From contig JAJACQ010000020.1 in assembly GCA_022601435.1 (NCBI GenBank), positions 190,879 to 254,878 of the forward strand: a stretch of DNA of 64,000 bases, in the 5' to 3' direction. The notes under the pieces were generated by a model. It did not search any database. It saw only the letters and a program-made list of their open reading frames with translations, and had not been told where the DNA came from. Origin of the DNA: Chlamydiia bacterium (GTDB taxonomy: Bacteria; Chlamydiota; Chlamydiia; Chlamydiales; 2-12-FULL-49-11). The position numbers and the translations under genes are program-made. Of the stretch, positions 1 through 9,725 are shown piece after piece. Position 1 is the first letter of the stretch. Every line of letters begins with the position of its first letter.

Positions 1-858
1 AATTCAGGTTCAAAGCAACCACCTCAAACGTTTGTCTATCAGCCTTATATTACTAAGGCTTTATTGATTCTATGCGTGCTTGTTTATATCATTGCCATGA
101 TCCAAACTTATTCAAAAGGAAGATTAGATGTGGGAGGGGGATTTTACCCTCCGATTGCTAAAGACTTATTCATGGACTATCCACGGAGTTTAGAGATTCA
201 TGAGGAGTTGATTGATAAATATGGACAAGAAGCGATAAAAAAAAATCAATTGCCTGAAGAAGCTGAACCTTTAGTTAAAGAGTTTTCTGAGAATCCGCCA
301 TGGATTGGTGTTTATAATATTATGATGGTTCCAAAAGAAAATAGACAGGCCTTGTGGCATGGTCAATTTTTGCAAAAAGTAAGACATGGACAAGTTTGGC
401 GATTATTTACTCCAGTAGTTTTACATTTAACGCTGCTGCATTTTTTGTTTAATATGCTTTGGTTGATTATTTTGGGAAAAATGGTTGAGTTCAATATGGG
501 AAGGATTAAGTTTGTTCTTTTCATTTTAATCACAGGTATCTTTTCTAATTTTTGCCAATATATTATGACAGGTCCTTTTTTCTTAGGAATCTCTGGTGTA
601 TTGTCGGGATTTATAGGATATATTTGGGTAAGAAAAAAAATTGCTCCTTGGGAAGTTTATTTTATTAAAAAAGAAACTCTTTATTTTTTTCTGACATTTA
701 TTTTTGGATTTTTGGTGGTGCAAATCGTGTCATTTTTATTACAATATTTTCAAGTTTTTTCATTCCCAGTGCCTATTGCAAATACAGGTCATATTTCTGG
801 GTTAATAATGGGTATGTTTTTGGCAAAAACTAACTTAATGAGTCGCAAATCTGTTTAG
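1..858 (+). CDS. Rhomboid-family intramembrane serine protease (5' end truncated by window edge)
   Basis: Frame is open from base 1; RHGQVWRLFTPVVLHLTLLHFLFNMLWL, GISGVLSGFIGY (GxSG) and a TM His in NTGHISGLIMG are rhomboid hallmarks. Confidence 0.85.
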   Translation, partial: NSGSKQPPQTFVYQPYITKALLILCVLVYIIAMIQTYSKGRLDVGGGFYPPIAKDLFMDYPRSLEIHEELIDKYGQEAIKKNQLPEEAEPLVKEFSENPPWIGVYNIMMVPKENRQALWHGQFLQKVRHGQVWRLFTPVVLHLTLLHFLFNMLWLIILGKMVEFNMGRIKFVLFILITGIFSNFCQYIMTGPFFLGISGVLSGFIGYIWVRKKIAPWEVYFIKKETLYFFLTFIFGFLVVQIVSFLLQYFQVFSFPVPIANTGHISGLIMGMFLAKTNLMSRKSV

Positions 859-2573
859 AAAGGTGCTTTGCCTTGAAACATTTGTTCTTGCTCTTCCTTG
901 GTATAATGAGAAAAATCCGTCAACATAGGACTTTGTGCTTTTTCTGGTAGACTTGCATCTACATCAAATGTTTCGTCAGGTAGATGGTCAAAATCTATTG
1001 CAATGATAGGGAATCCCTCATCATCAAGTTCAATTTCAGTTTCAGCTCTCATTGGAAGAGGAGATCTTTGAGTAAGAGGTGGAGTCAGATCTGATACGCT
1101 TCCGGTAGCTGTAGATCTTTGTTGGGATTCAGTAACAGCTCTGACAATATCTACAATAGAGACAGGGGTGATTTCAGCTATGTTAAGTGGAATTGGACTT
1201 ATTTCTTCTACAACTTCTTCGGCCAGCTGCATTTGTACCCGAGTAATTTCTGTTTCTGGATCACGTTTAGATTCTGGAGTGTCACGACCATCATGTACAA
1301 TGGGGGAGTCTTCATCTATTTTAGCTTCTATTCCTTGTCCTGTAACTTCCATTTCCTCAACAGGAATTTGCCATGGTTCAAATCTTCTTTCTGAGGTTAT
1401 AGGCGTTGTGACTGCAATTGAGAGTTCTGTTTTTAATTTATGAGCTTTCTTTTTTAGCTTCCTTAATTCAGGTGTTGATAGACTAGTTTTTAAGGCAGCA
1501 TTTCCCATCATGATCCTATGAATAGTTCCTCTTCTAATTAAAGGAGCATGTCCTGATGCTGTTTTTGTTGCTGTTGTTGCTTCTTTCATTTTCTTTACTG
1601 ATTGGATTAATGAAGAAAAAACTGTTTTTACTTTTTCCCTTAGTATTCTTCTTCTTTTTGATTCTATGGATGTTTTAGTCGATGAGACAATTGTGGATAT
1701 AGTTAAATGTGCTGCAAAATTAACACCAATAGTAGCAGCAGCACCAGCCGTTGCTAAATCAGATGGAATAGCAATCATAAATTTTTGGAAGTCTTTTAGG
1801 ATTTCTTCTTTATTGAATTCTGCAGAATCAGGAGTTTCAGAGCTATATCTAGAATATATAATTTTACCTATCGCTCTTAATATAAGTAATGCTACAAAAT
1901 TTGTTAGTGCAGAAGTAATGCCGGCAGCTCCCATTTGCATAGCAGATTCTGCAGCTGTTAGGTTGTACATAGAAGATTCTGCAGTTGTTAGGTTGAACAT
2001 ATCTGCTTGGCCAAATGTCATATTACTACAATCATCCATTGTCATATTTGCATGATTTGTCCAATTCTCAACAAGTTTTTCAGTAACAAGAATAGGAAGA
2101 ATAGCAGTGGGAAGTGCAGCAAGAGATGTTTTGATGATGTCGAAGGTGCTTTTTTTAAAGACTTGCTCTATAATAATACATCTTTTTTCCATGTCATCTT
2201 TATAGTTACGTGAAGCTGTTAATCCTTCGATAAGAGTTGAGATCAACTCGGCAAAGGCTGCACCTCCAAAAGCCCCTAAGGCTGCTCCAACTCTTCCTTT
2301 AAGGCTTCCAAAAATACCTCCAATTGCAGTCCCTGTGGCCCCTAAAAGGTTTTTAGCGGCTTGAACAGCGGCTTTGTGCCAGCCTTTGAGAGATTTTGCT
2401 TCTTCGAGTACATCAGAATCTACGGGATTATCAGTATGTTGAGACTGTAAAGGGGGTGTATCATGAGATTGGCCATCTTCAATGTCTTGTTCAGGAAGCA
2501 TTGTTGATTCCTGCCCTTGAGAGACGTTGCTAAAAGCTGATGTAAAGCTATTTGTAAAATACTGAAAATTCAT
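855..2573 (-). CDS. Hypothetical membrane protein, candidate secreted/inclusion protein
   Basis: 572-aa ORF; Gly/Ala-rich hydrophobic segments, low-complexity C-terminus; no recognised family. Confidence 0.7.
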   Translation of the reverse strand: MNFQYFTNSFTSAFSNVSQGQESTMLPEQDIEDGQSHDTPPLQSQHTDNPVDSDVLEEAKSLKGWHKAAVQAAKNLLGATGTAIGGIFGSLKGRVGAALGAFGGAAFAELISTLIEGLTASRNYKDDMEKRCIIIEQVFKKSTFDIIKTSLAALPTAILPILVTEKLVENWTNHANMTMDDCSNMTFGQADMFNLTTAESSMYNLTAAESAMQMGAAGITSALTNFVALLILRAIGKIIYSRYSSETPDSAEFNKEEILKDFQKFMIAIPSDLATAGAAATIGVNFAAHLTISTIVSSTKTSIESKRRRILREKVKTVFSSLIQSVKKMKEATTATKTASGHAPLIRRGTIHRIMMGNAALKTSLSTPELRKLKKKAHKLKTELSIAVTTPITSERRFEPWQIPVEEMEVTGQGIEAKIDEDSPIVHDGRDTPESKRDPETEITRVQMQLAEEVVEEISPIPLNIAEITPVSIVDIVRAVTESQQRSTATGSVSDLTPPLTQRSPLPMRAETEIELDDEGFPIIAIDFDHLPDETFDVDASLPEKAQSPMLTDFSHYTKEEQEQMFQGKAPF

Positions 2574-2782
2574 AATAATCTATAAACTTAATTATAATTT
2601 AATTAGTTATATTATAATTATATCACTAATTACTTAAAAAACCAATTTTTTGCTTTAAATGTATTAATTCTTATTTATAACTCTAATTGTTAGTTGGTTA
2701 TGAATCACTTGAGTTTTACTTTTACTTAGTGCATAATTTTCGTCATTAATGGGTTTTTTGGGGCCTTATCAAAGAAGAGATT

Positions 2783-3694
2783 ATGAGTATAAGAGATTTA
2801 ACGATATTGGGATCCTCGTCCCAGCAGCCTACTAGAATGAGGAACCATGGAGCCTATCTTCTACGTCTGAACGGAGAGGGATTTTTATTTGACCCGGGCG
2901 AGGGCACTCAAAGGCAATTTATTCATGCAGGGATCGCACCGCCTACAGTGACAAGGATCTTTATTTCTCATTTTCATGGAGATCATTGCTTAGGCTTTGG
3001 GTCTATGCTAATGAGGTTAAATCTTGATAGAGTCGAGCATGAGATTCATTGTTATTATCCTAAGAGTGGAAAGAAGTATTTTGATAGGCTTCGTTATGGG
3101 ACCATTTATCATGAAAAGATTAAAGTAGTAGAGCATCCCATTGATGAGGCAGGGCTTGTTCATGATGATGGAGAGTTTTGTATTTATGCAGAATTTCTTG
3201 ATCATGGCGTGGATAATGTTGCTTTCAGAGTGCAAGAAAAAGATGAACGCAAATATCAAAGAGACAAGCTCGAAGAGCTGGGTATTTATGGTGAATCTAT
3301 GCGTAGATTAAGAGTTGATGGCGAAGTTAAGATTGATGGAAAGACTATTAAATTAGAAGATGTAAGTTTTATGAGAAAAGGGGATAGTTTTGTTTATATC
3401 TCAGATACTAGAATGTGTGATTCTGCGATCAAGATAGCAAAAGATGCAACGATGCTTTTGTGTGAAAGCACGTATTTAGATGAGGCCAATCAAATGGCAT
3501 ATAAGAATCATCATCTTACAGCAAAGCAGGCAGCAGAAATAGCAAAGCAAGCGCAAGCAAAGAAGTTAATCCTCACTCATTTCTCTGCGAGGTACTTGGA
3601 CCTCAGTCTTTTTGAAATAGAAGCCAGAAAAATTTTTAGACGTACCAATGTTGCAGAGGATCTTAAGAAGTTTACCTTTGACAAAACTTGTTAA
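2783..3694 (+). CDS. rnz: Ribonuclease Z (tRNA 3' endonuclease)
   Basis: Metallo-beta-lactamase motif SHFHGDHCLG, N-terminal LGSSSQQPTRMRN, C-terminal LTHFSARY. Confidence 0.92.
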   Translation: MSIRDLTILGSSSQQPTRMRNHGAYLLRLNGEGFLFDPGEGTQRQFIHAGIAPPTVTRIFISHFHGDHCLGFGSMLMRLNLDRVEHEIHCYYPKSGKKYFDRLRYGTIYHEKIKVVEHPIDEAGLVHDDGEFCIYAEFLDHGVDNVAFRVQEKDERKYQRDKLEELGIYGESMRRLRVDGEVKIDGKTIKLEDVSFMRKGDSFVYISDTRMCDSAIKIAKDATMLLCESTYLDEANQMAYKNHHLTAKQAAEIAKQAQAKKLILTHFSARYLDLSLFEIEARKIFRRTNVAEDLKKFTFDKTC

Positions 3695-3720
3695 GCCTTG
3701 TTTTTTTGAATGAGTTTTTT

Positions 3721-4131
3721 TCATGCAGCAAGCTCCTTATAAATAACCATTAAATCATCGAGCAACACTTCTGTAGCCAATTGATCGTTAATTAAATTAG
3801 ACATAATAGATTTGATCTTAGAAAATTCATGTTTTTTCTTAAAATAGTCAGCTGCGCCAACTAAAGAACATGATTCATTATTAGAATCATCTGGGTAAAG
3901 TGGTGTCTCAGTCATATCTTTGATGATACGAGCGTTATAAGAGATAGATTCATCAAGGCTTTTATCTGAAAGAAGCTGATTTGAAAAATGATTCAAACTC
4001 CAGACCTTTTCAGCAAAAGAGGCTAAATCTTTATCTTCAAGAGTTTCTTTAGATTTACCAATGATGTTTTGAGTTTCATTGATAAAATTTTTCAATTCTC
4101 TACATAGGTAGCCTGATTGTTCTTTTGACAT
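3721..4131 (-). CDS. Hypothetical protein
   Basis: 136-aa ORF in an otherwise unoccupied interval. Confidence 0.6.
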   Translation of the reverse strand: MSKEQSGYLCRELKNFINETQNIIGKSKETLEDKDLASFAEKVWSLNHFSNQLLSDKSLDESISYNARIIKDMTETPLYPDDSNNESCSLVGAADYFKKKHEFSKIKSIMSNLINDQLATEVLLDDLMVIYKELAA

Positions 4132-4201
4132 TTTTTAAGCCCTTTTTTAATCTCTATAAATATGACCCTAAAAGAAGACTTTTTTTGTTGCAATATTTTT
4201 C

Positions 4202-4900
4202 TTATCTATTTCTGACGCAGTTGGCTATGATTGCAACTGCCTGAGAAACGTTTAGAGAATTTTTATTTCCGAAGAGCGGAATGTGTAAAATATGGTCTGC
4301 TAAAGTTAAAGCATTGTCTGAAAGACCATATTGTTCGTTTCCAAAAAGAAGTGTAAAACTCTTAGGAAAGTTAAATTTATTGCAATCGGTTGCCTCTACT
4401 GCCGTTTCAATAGCAATGAAGGGTCTTTTTAGCTTAGAAAGATCATCTTGAATTTCGATTTTTACAAGTGTATCTGTCCCCATCGCGGTTTTTTTGATTT
4501 TTTCAAGAGCAGAAGAGGGAAGTTTTTTTGATAAATAAATTGTTCCGAGCCTGAAAGCTTCAATTGATCTTACGATGGCTCCAATATTATGCATGGAGCG
4601 AAGATTTTCTAAATAGATATCAATTTCAAGAAAAGAAACATTAGAAACTTTGTCTTCTTTATTTATCTTGTATTGTAGTGAGTAGGGGATTTGAGCTTCT
4701 TTTTCGTGAAGAAAGATTCGATCAAGGGTAGGCTTTTTGGAAAAGCAAAGTGGAGTTAAATTTAATAGACTCTCAAACTCTTTGTAGCTTGGAATTTTTG
4801 ATGTATCTCCTTCAAAAATTTGACGTAAAAATTTGGCAGCATGCTTGTGCTGCCTTTTAGTTGTAAGAGAAGCAAATTTTTGACTAGACAGTTTGCTCAC
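4202..4900 (-). CDS. TrmH/SpoU-family RNA 2'-O-methyltransferase
   Basis: NIGAIVRSIEAF, LLFGNEQYGLS and IPLFGNKNSLNVSQAVAI are SPOUT motifs 1-3. Confidence 0.9.
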   Translation of the reverse strand: MSKLSSQKFASLTTKRQHKHAAKFLRQIFEGDTSKIPSYKEFESLLNLTPLCFSKKPTLDRIFLHEKEAQIPYSLQYKINKEDKVSNVSFLEIDIYLENLRSMHNIGAIVRSIEAFRLGTIYLSKKLPSSALEKIKKTAMGTDTLVKIEIQDDLSKLKRPFIAIETAVEATDCNKFNFPKSFTLLFGNEQYGLSDNALTLADHILHIPLFGNKNSLNVSQAVAIIANCVRNR

Positions 4901-6470
4901 GGATCTGTAAATACTCCTCTAAAGGCCCATCGAATTTATGAATGCCATCTTTCTCAATTGAAATAATACGTGTTGCAACTGTGTCTATCAAATCTCTATC
5001 GTGTGATGCAAAGATCACTGTGCCAGGGAAGTTTTTCATGCCCGTCCCAAGAGCTGAAACTGATTCTAGATCTAAGTGGTTGTTAGGTTCATCAAGAATT
5101 AATGTATTAAATGTATTTAAGATAAGTCCTGCTAAGATAACACGTGCTGTTTCGCCACCTGATAATTTAGTGATACTTTTAAAAGCATCATCCCCAGGGA
5201 ATAAAAGCTTTCCTAAAGCAGAACGTATATCTTGTTCGTGTACACCTTGTTTTTGAGTGCGTAAAAAATCCAAAATAGAAATATCTTTAGTCTTATCAAT
5301 AATTTCTTCGTGAAGTTGTGGAAAATAACCATATTGAGTTTGATGACCAAAAATGATTTCACCAGAAGTAGGAGCAAGCTCTTGAGCTATTAATTTTAGC
5401 AAAGTAGATTTACCCATTCCGTTATTTCCGATAACTGCAATTTTATCACCACGATTTATTTCATATGAGAAATTATCAATAACAAGATTATCATCAAAAG
5501 ATTTAGTTAGTTTTTTAAGCTTATAAGGGATCTGCCCAGAATTTTTTTCAGGATTTTGAAAGCAAATATAAGGTCTTAAAATATTTGATTTTTTTAGCTC
5601 GCCGGGCTTGAGTTTTTCGAGTTCTTTTAATCGGGATTGCACTTGAGAAGCTCTTGTTCCTGCTCCAAACTTTGCAACAAACTCTTTTAATTGAGCAGCT
5701 TTTTTCTCTTTATTCTTATTTTCTTGGTCAATTCTAGAACGTGTCTCGGATTTAGTCACAAGCATATCATCATAATTTCCTGGGTATGTAATGATTGTCT
5801 CATAATCAATATCTGCAATAGAAGTACACACTGCATTTAAGAAATGCCTATCGTGTGAGATGACGATCAAAGTGCCGTCAAACCCTTTTAAGAAGTTTTC
5901 AAGCCAGTGAATGGCTTCTAAATCTAGGTGGTTTGTTGGTTCATCTAATAATAGCGCTTCTGGGTTTCCATATAAAGCCTGACACAATAACACTCGGAAC
6001 TGCATATCAACAGGAAGGGCTTTCATATCTGCTTCATAAAATTCAGGAAGAATTCCCATCCCTTCTAACAACATCTCAGCATCAGACTCTGCTGTATAGC
6101 CATCTTCTTCTGCAACGATTTCTTCTAAAGCTCCTAAACGCATGCCAATTTCATCAGTAATCTCTTGTTCATATAGCTTGTCCTGCTCTTTCATGGCAGA
6201 CCAAAGGCGAGTATTACCCATTACAACAACATCGCGAACCATATCATTTTCAAATTCTGAAATATCCTGCTTCAAAAACCCCACTTTCTTAGGAAGCGTA
6301 ACCTTTCCAGATGTAGGATCCTCAATACCCATCATGATCTTCATCAAAGTAGACTTTCCAGCACCATTAGGACCAGTTAAACCATAACGCGTATTTGAAT
6401 TAAAAGCAGCTGAGACATTTTCAAATAAAATTCTAACGCCAATTTTTTTCGTAATCTTTTCAAGAATTAA
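4884..6470 (-). CDS. ABC-F family ATPase (YbiT/Uup-like)
   Basis: Two ABC domains (GPNGAGKST / GNNGMGKST, LSGGE, LLLDEPTNHLDLE / LILDEPNNHLDLE), no TM; start chosen at internal MLILEKITK. Confidence 0.92.
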   Translation of the reverse strand, partial: LILEKITKKIGVRILFENVSAAFNSNTRYGLTGPNGAGKSTLMKIMMGIEDPTSGKVTLPKKVGFLKQDISEFENDMVRDVVVMGNTRLWSAMKEQDKLYEQEITDEIGMRLGALEEIVAEEDGYTAESDAEMLLEGMGILPEFYEADMKALPVDMQFRVLLCQALYGNPEALLLDEPTNHLDLEAIHWLENFLKGFDGTLIVISHDRHFLNAVCTSIADIDYETIITYPGNYDDMLVTKSETRSRIDQENKNKEKKAAQLKEFVAKFGAGTRASQVQSRLKELEKLKPGELKKSNILRPYICFQNPEKNSGQIPYKLKKLTKSFDDNLVIDNFSYEINRGDKIAVIGNNGMGKSTLLKLIAQELAPTSGEIIFGHQTQYGYFPQLHEEIIDKTKDISILDFLRTQKQGVHEQDIRSALGKLLFPGDDAFKSITKLSGGETARVILAGLILNTFNTLILDEPNNHLDLESVSALGTGMKNFPGTVIFASHDRDLIDTVATRIISIEKDGIHKFDGPLEEYLQIREQTV

Positions 6471-6680
6471 CATAAAGACTCCATAGTAAGCTCTCATTAT
6501 ATTCCAAAAACGCCATATTTTGCAAGACTCGTCTTTTGCAAATATTTTATATAATCACCTTTTAAGTACCTATCTTTGTGCACTACGCAATCGAAATAAG
6601 TAAAATACTTCACCTTGTTATGAAAAGGCTGTTTCTGATTAAGTAGCAATTTCAGAGGTGTAATAGCGGAAAAAATTCTA

Positions 6681-6713
6681 ATTAAAATCAATAAGATTAA
6701 AATTAGAATTATT
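6681..6713. repeat. 33-bp AT-rich dispersed repeat, copy 1
   Basis: attaaaatcaataagattaaaattagaattatt; near-identical at 27939-27971 and 54111-54143. Confidence 0.75.
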
Positions 6714-6720
6714 CAAATTA

Positions 6721-6776
6721 ATTTGTGTTGCACTAAACAAATCAACCATGGGTTTGTTAAGGGTGTAGTCTTTGAC
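6721..6776 (+). repeat. Two-hairpin intergenic family, copy 1 (degenerate)
   Basis: aaatcaaccatgggtttgttaagggtgtagtctttgac matches the shared linker. Confidence 0.5.
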
Positions 6777-6886
6777 TCGGCTATTAGGCAATGTCTCGGG
6801 ATCATTTCAGAAGCTTGGTTGAAAGTTAAGGTGGTAAATAGGGTTTTTCAAGTGGTGCTATTTGATGAATGTGGTATATTGAAGTT

Positions 6887-7774
6887 ATGCGCAAAGGGTG
6901 GATTGAAGATTTTATTTGCTATTTAGAGGATGTAAGAGGTTGCTCTGAGCACACCGTTCGTAATTATTCGATTGATCTATATGCTTATTCTGAATTTTTA
7001 GGGTCACGTCGAGCGACGGCTTTTTTGATTCGAGAGTTTTTAGCTTCTTTATATGAGTCGGGCAAGAAAAAAAGCACGATTGCAAGAACGACTTCTGCGA
7101 TTCGTTCTTTCTATACATTTTTACTTCGTGAGAAGAAGATCAAGGAGAATCCTGCTATCACTCTTCAGACGCCGAAGAATGTGCGAAAGATTCCGGTGAT
7201 TCTAGATATTGATGAGATCAAGCTTTTTATGGAAGGAGTGGATGTTTCTGTTTATTTGGGTTTAAGAGATCGGTTGATTATTGAGATGTTTTATTCTTCT
7301 GGGATTCGTCTTTCAGAGCTTGTCTCTTTAGATCGTTCTCATATTTATAAAAATGAGTCGTTGATTAAGGTCCTAGGTAAGGGCAAGAAGGAGCGAATAG
7401 TTCCGTTAACCACTAGATGCAATAAGATGCTTGATGACTACTTGACGCATAGCAAGAGGTTCAAGGCTCAAGAAAAGCATTTGGCAGAGTTTGATAAGGA
7501 AGCGGTTTTTTTGAATCGTTTTGGGGAGCGTATATCTCCCAGGTCTATCGATCGCATGTTTGCAGAAACTCAAGAGAAGACTGGGATTTCTAAGAAAGTA
7601 ACGCCCCACACATTGAGGCATAGTATTGCAACGCATTTGCTTGAGAATGGGATGGATCTAAGGTCGATCCAGGAGATTTTGGGACATACAACCATCTCTA
7701 CCACAACAATTTATACTCAAGTCTCTAAAGAGCTTAAAAAGCGAGTGTATGAAGAATTTCATCCATTAGCATAA
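6887..7774 (+). CDS. xerC: Tyrosine recombinase XerC
   Basis: SSGIRLSELVSL, HTLRHSIATHLLENGMDLRSIQEILGHTTISTTTIYTQVS (R-H-R-Y catalytic set); start refined from the ORF track. Confidence 0.92.
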   Translation: MRKGWIEDFICYLEDVRGCSEHTVRNYSIDLYAYSEFLGSRRATAFLIREFLASLYESGKKKSTIARTTSAIRSFYTFLLREKKIKENPAITLQTPKNVRKIPVILDIDEIKLFMEGVDVSVYLGLRDRLIIEMFYSSGIRLSELVSLDRSHIYKNESLIKVLGKGKKERIVPLTTRCNKMLDDYLTHSKRFKAQEKHLAEFDKEAVFLNRFGERISPRSIDRMFAETQEKTGISKKVTPHTLRHSIATHLLENGMDLRSIQEILGHTTISTTTIYTQVSKELKKRVYEEFHPLA

Positions 7775-7881
7775 ATCACTAAAAAATAGATACATATAAG
7801 AATACTATCAAATAATAACTTTAATTATAATCTTAATAATGTTATAATTAATGCATTGTTTAATAATAAAAGGGATAAATC

Positions 7882-8769
7882 ATGAATTCAACTATTAATT
7901 TGCCAAGTATAAGTGAAATTAGGGGCCTCTTGAATAAGGCTGAAGAGCAGGTAAGAGGAGTTAGAAACTTTCATGCTGTGGGGCAGTCAGCCTCAGATAC
8001 AGTTGTAACGTGTTTTAAGAGAAATATTTGTTGCTTACCTCAAAATAAGAGTTTAATAGACTTGAATACAGCTTACAATAAGGCTATGAAAGCAAGAAAA
8101 ATGGTTACGGATACCAATTTCTGTCAAATTGTGATAAATGAACTTCAAGTTATGAAAAGCAGTAGAAGGATTTCTTCAGATCATTTAACCAGTTTGGTTG
8201 AGGTTATAAGAGAATATAGAGAATATCTAAATAAATTGCTTGAGCAGCAGATTCTTATTCAATGTCAGTTCATGGCTAACGCTTTAGAGGATCCTGCTGT
8301 TAAAAGCGCTACTCCAAAGCAAAATATTGAAAGGTTTTCTACTTTTATGGAAAAAGATCTAAAGCAAAGAGCGCAATCTATGAGAACAGATTATCATACT
8401 TTCTTTAATGGGCTAAAGAACACAGAGGAAAGATTAACAGTCATTTCTTCCCAAATAAAAAATATAGAAGTTGTGCGTTTACGTGTAAAACAAGCAAAGC
8501 AAAAGCGTATAGATGCGTTTAATAAAAGACTTCGACTAGCTCAAGCAAGCGGTGTAGAAAATAAAGGTGCCACAAGTTCTTCGTCAGTAGAAAAAAGTCA
8601 GAGTTCTAAAAAAAGAAGAGCGACTTTTGCGGATACTCATGGAAGGCCATTATCTATTTCTAAGCATTTTTATAAGTCAAAACCCTTAAATACTCCTGAT
8701 GAAGTCAATCATGAAGCAGTAAGAAGAGCAGCAGAGTCTTTGACAATGCTTAAGCATTTAGAGAGATAA
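7882..8769 (+). CDS. Hypothetical coiled-coil protein, candidate effector
   Basis: 295-aa ORF preceded by the AATC-N10-TATAAT promoter seen at the T3SS array; basic C-terminus KKRRATFAD. Confidence 0.7.
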   Translation: MNSTINLPSISEIRGLLNKAEEQVRGVRNFHAVGQSASDTVVTCFKRNICCLPQNKSLIDLNTAYNKAMKARKMVTDTNFCQIVINELQVMKSSRRISSDHLTSLVEVIREYREYLNKLLEQQILIQCQFMANALEDPAVKSATPKQNIERFSTFMEKDLKQRAQSMRTDYHTFFNGLKNTEERLTVISSQIKNIEVVRLRVKQAKQKRIDAFNKRLRLAQASGVENKGATSSSSVEKSQSSKKRRATFADTHGRPLSISKHFYKSKPLNTPDEVNHEAVRRAAESLTMLKHLER

Positions 8770-8840
8770 GAATTTCATCCCTTGTGTTAATCGTTTCTTA
8801 ATGATAAATTACCACAGGTAATTGAATCAAGGGAGGCAAT

Positions 8841-9320
8841 ATGGATGTAAGTGAAGCTCTAAGCTGCGTAAGTCTTGCAGAGGTCATTGTTAATAACCTA
8901 GGTGATCTTTGTCGTCGTAAATATTCGTTAATGAATAAGGATTTTAAAGCACATCCTCAATTAGTTCTTAGCTCTGAAATGGCTGATATATATACAAAGG
9001 CAAAAAACAACTACAAAGCATTTTGGAAAAAAAATTTAAATCAACCTTTGAGAGAAAAAATTGAGCTTATAAAAGTGGGAAATGTGTCTGATGAACTTTT
9101 AAGTGAGCTTAAAGCAGGCGTTAAAGAGTATAATAATTATGCTTTAACGGTATTTAGCGCTCTTGAACAGGCTATTTTTTTTATTAATCATGATATTGAA
9201 GGACCTCAAGAATGTCTAGAAAGACAGGTAGCAGCTAAGGCTTGGAAAGCTTGTCAGTTAAAGGCTCGGTTATTTGAGCAGGGAGATTATGGCGGGGATA
9301 AAAGTTCAGATCCTTCTTAA
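8841..9320 (+). CDS. Hypothetical protein
   Basis: 159-aa ORF with upstream purine-rich RBS (aagggaggcaat). Confidence 0.65.
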   Translation: MDVSEALSCVSLAEVIVNNLGDLCRRKYSLMNKDFKAHPQLVLSSEMADIYTKAKNNYKAFWKKNLNQPLREKIELIKVGNVSDELLSELKAGVKEYNNYALTVFSALEQAIFFINHDIEGPQECLERQVAAKAWKACQLKARLFEQGDYGGDKSSDPS

Positions 9321-9357
9321 ATAAGCTCAGCAGATTGGTTGTGAGTCTAAAAAAGTT

Positions 9358-9719
9358 GTAGAGGAGATGTAAGCCGGATTCTGTAAAAAGGGTTACTTTA
9401 TTCAATCATTCATCTAGAGGTTTTGTTGCCAAAACCTTCAAGCGATTCTCAAAGTTCTCATGTGGCGACGACCAGTGATCTTTCGATCGAGAACTTTTGT
9501 CTTGCTTTAGATAGGGTTTGCATCCATCTTATTTTTCAATAAGAGGCTCTCTTCACAAAAGAGAGATTTTCATTCTACCCATACTAATGTATGGCGATCT
9601 GTTTTCTGTTGCACTTTCCGTAGCCTCGCGGCCCCCAGGCTTTCCCTGGTATCTGTGTCTATAAAGTCCAGACTTTCCTCCCTTGCCATAAATGGCAAGA
9701 GCGATTGATACTCCTCTAC
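9358..9719 (-). ncRNA. rnpB: RNase P RNA (bacterial type A-like)
   Basis: Minus strand has GGGAGGAAAGTCTGGACTTTATAGACACAG...CCAGGGAAAGCCTGGGGGCCGCGAGGCTACGGAAAGTGCAACAGAAA and terminal ACAGAATCCGGCTTACA; P1 ends GTAGAGGAG/CTCCTCTAC pair. Confidence 0.95.
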
Positions 9720-9725
9720 TAAAGG

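Noticed and set aside
6723-6926. 67-aa plus-strand ORF upstream of xerC
   Set aside because: Starts within a two-hairpin repeat copy and runs into xerC out of frame; no independent support.
6887-7774. XerC-type recombinase as evidence of an integrated mobile element
   Set aside because: It resembles the housekeeping XerC, with no att-like repeats, phage genes or transposase nearby.
8769-8840. CCCTTG...CAAGGG pairing between 7882 and 8841 ORFs as a possible riboswitch or terminator
   Set aside because: Weak, interrupted pairing with no T-run; could be chance in AT-rich DNA.
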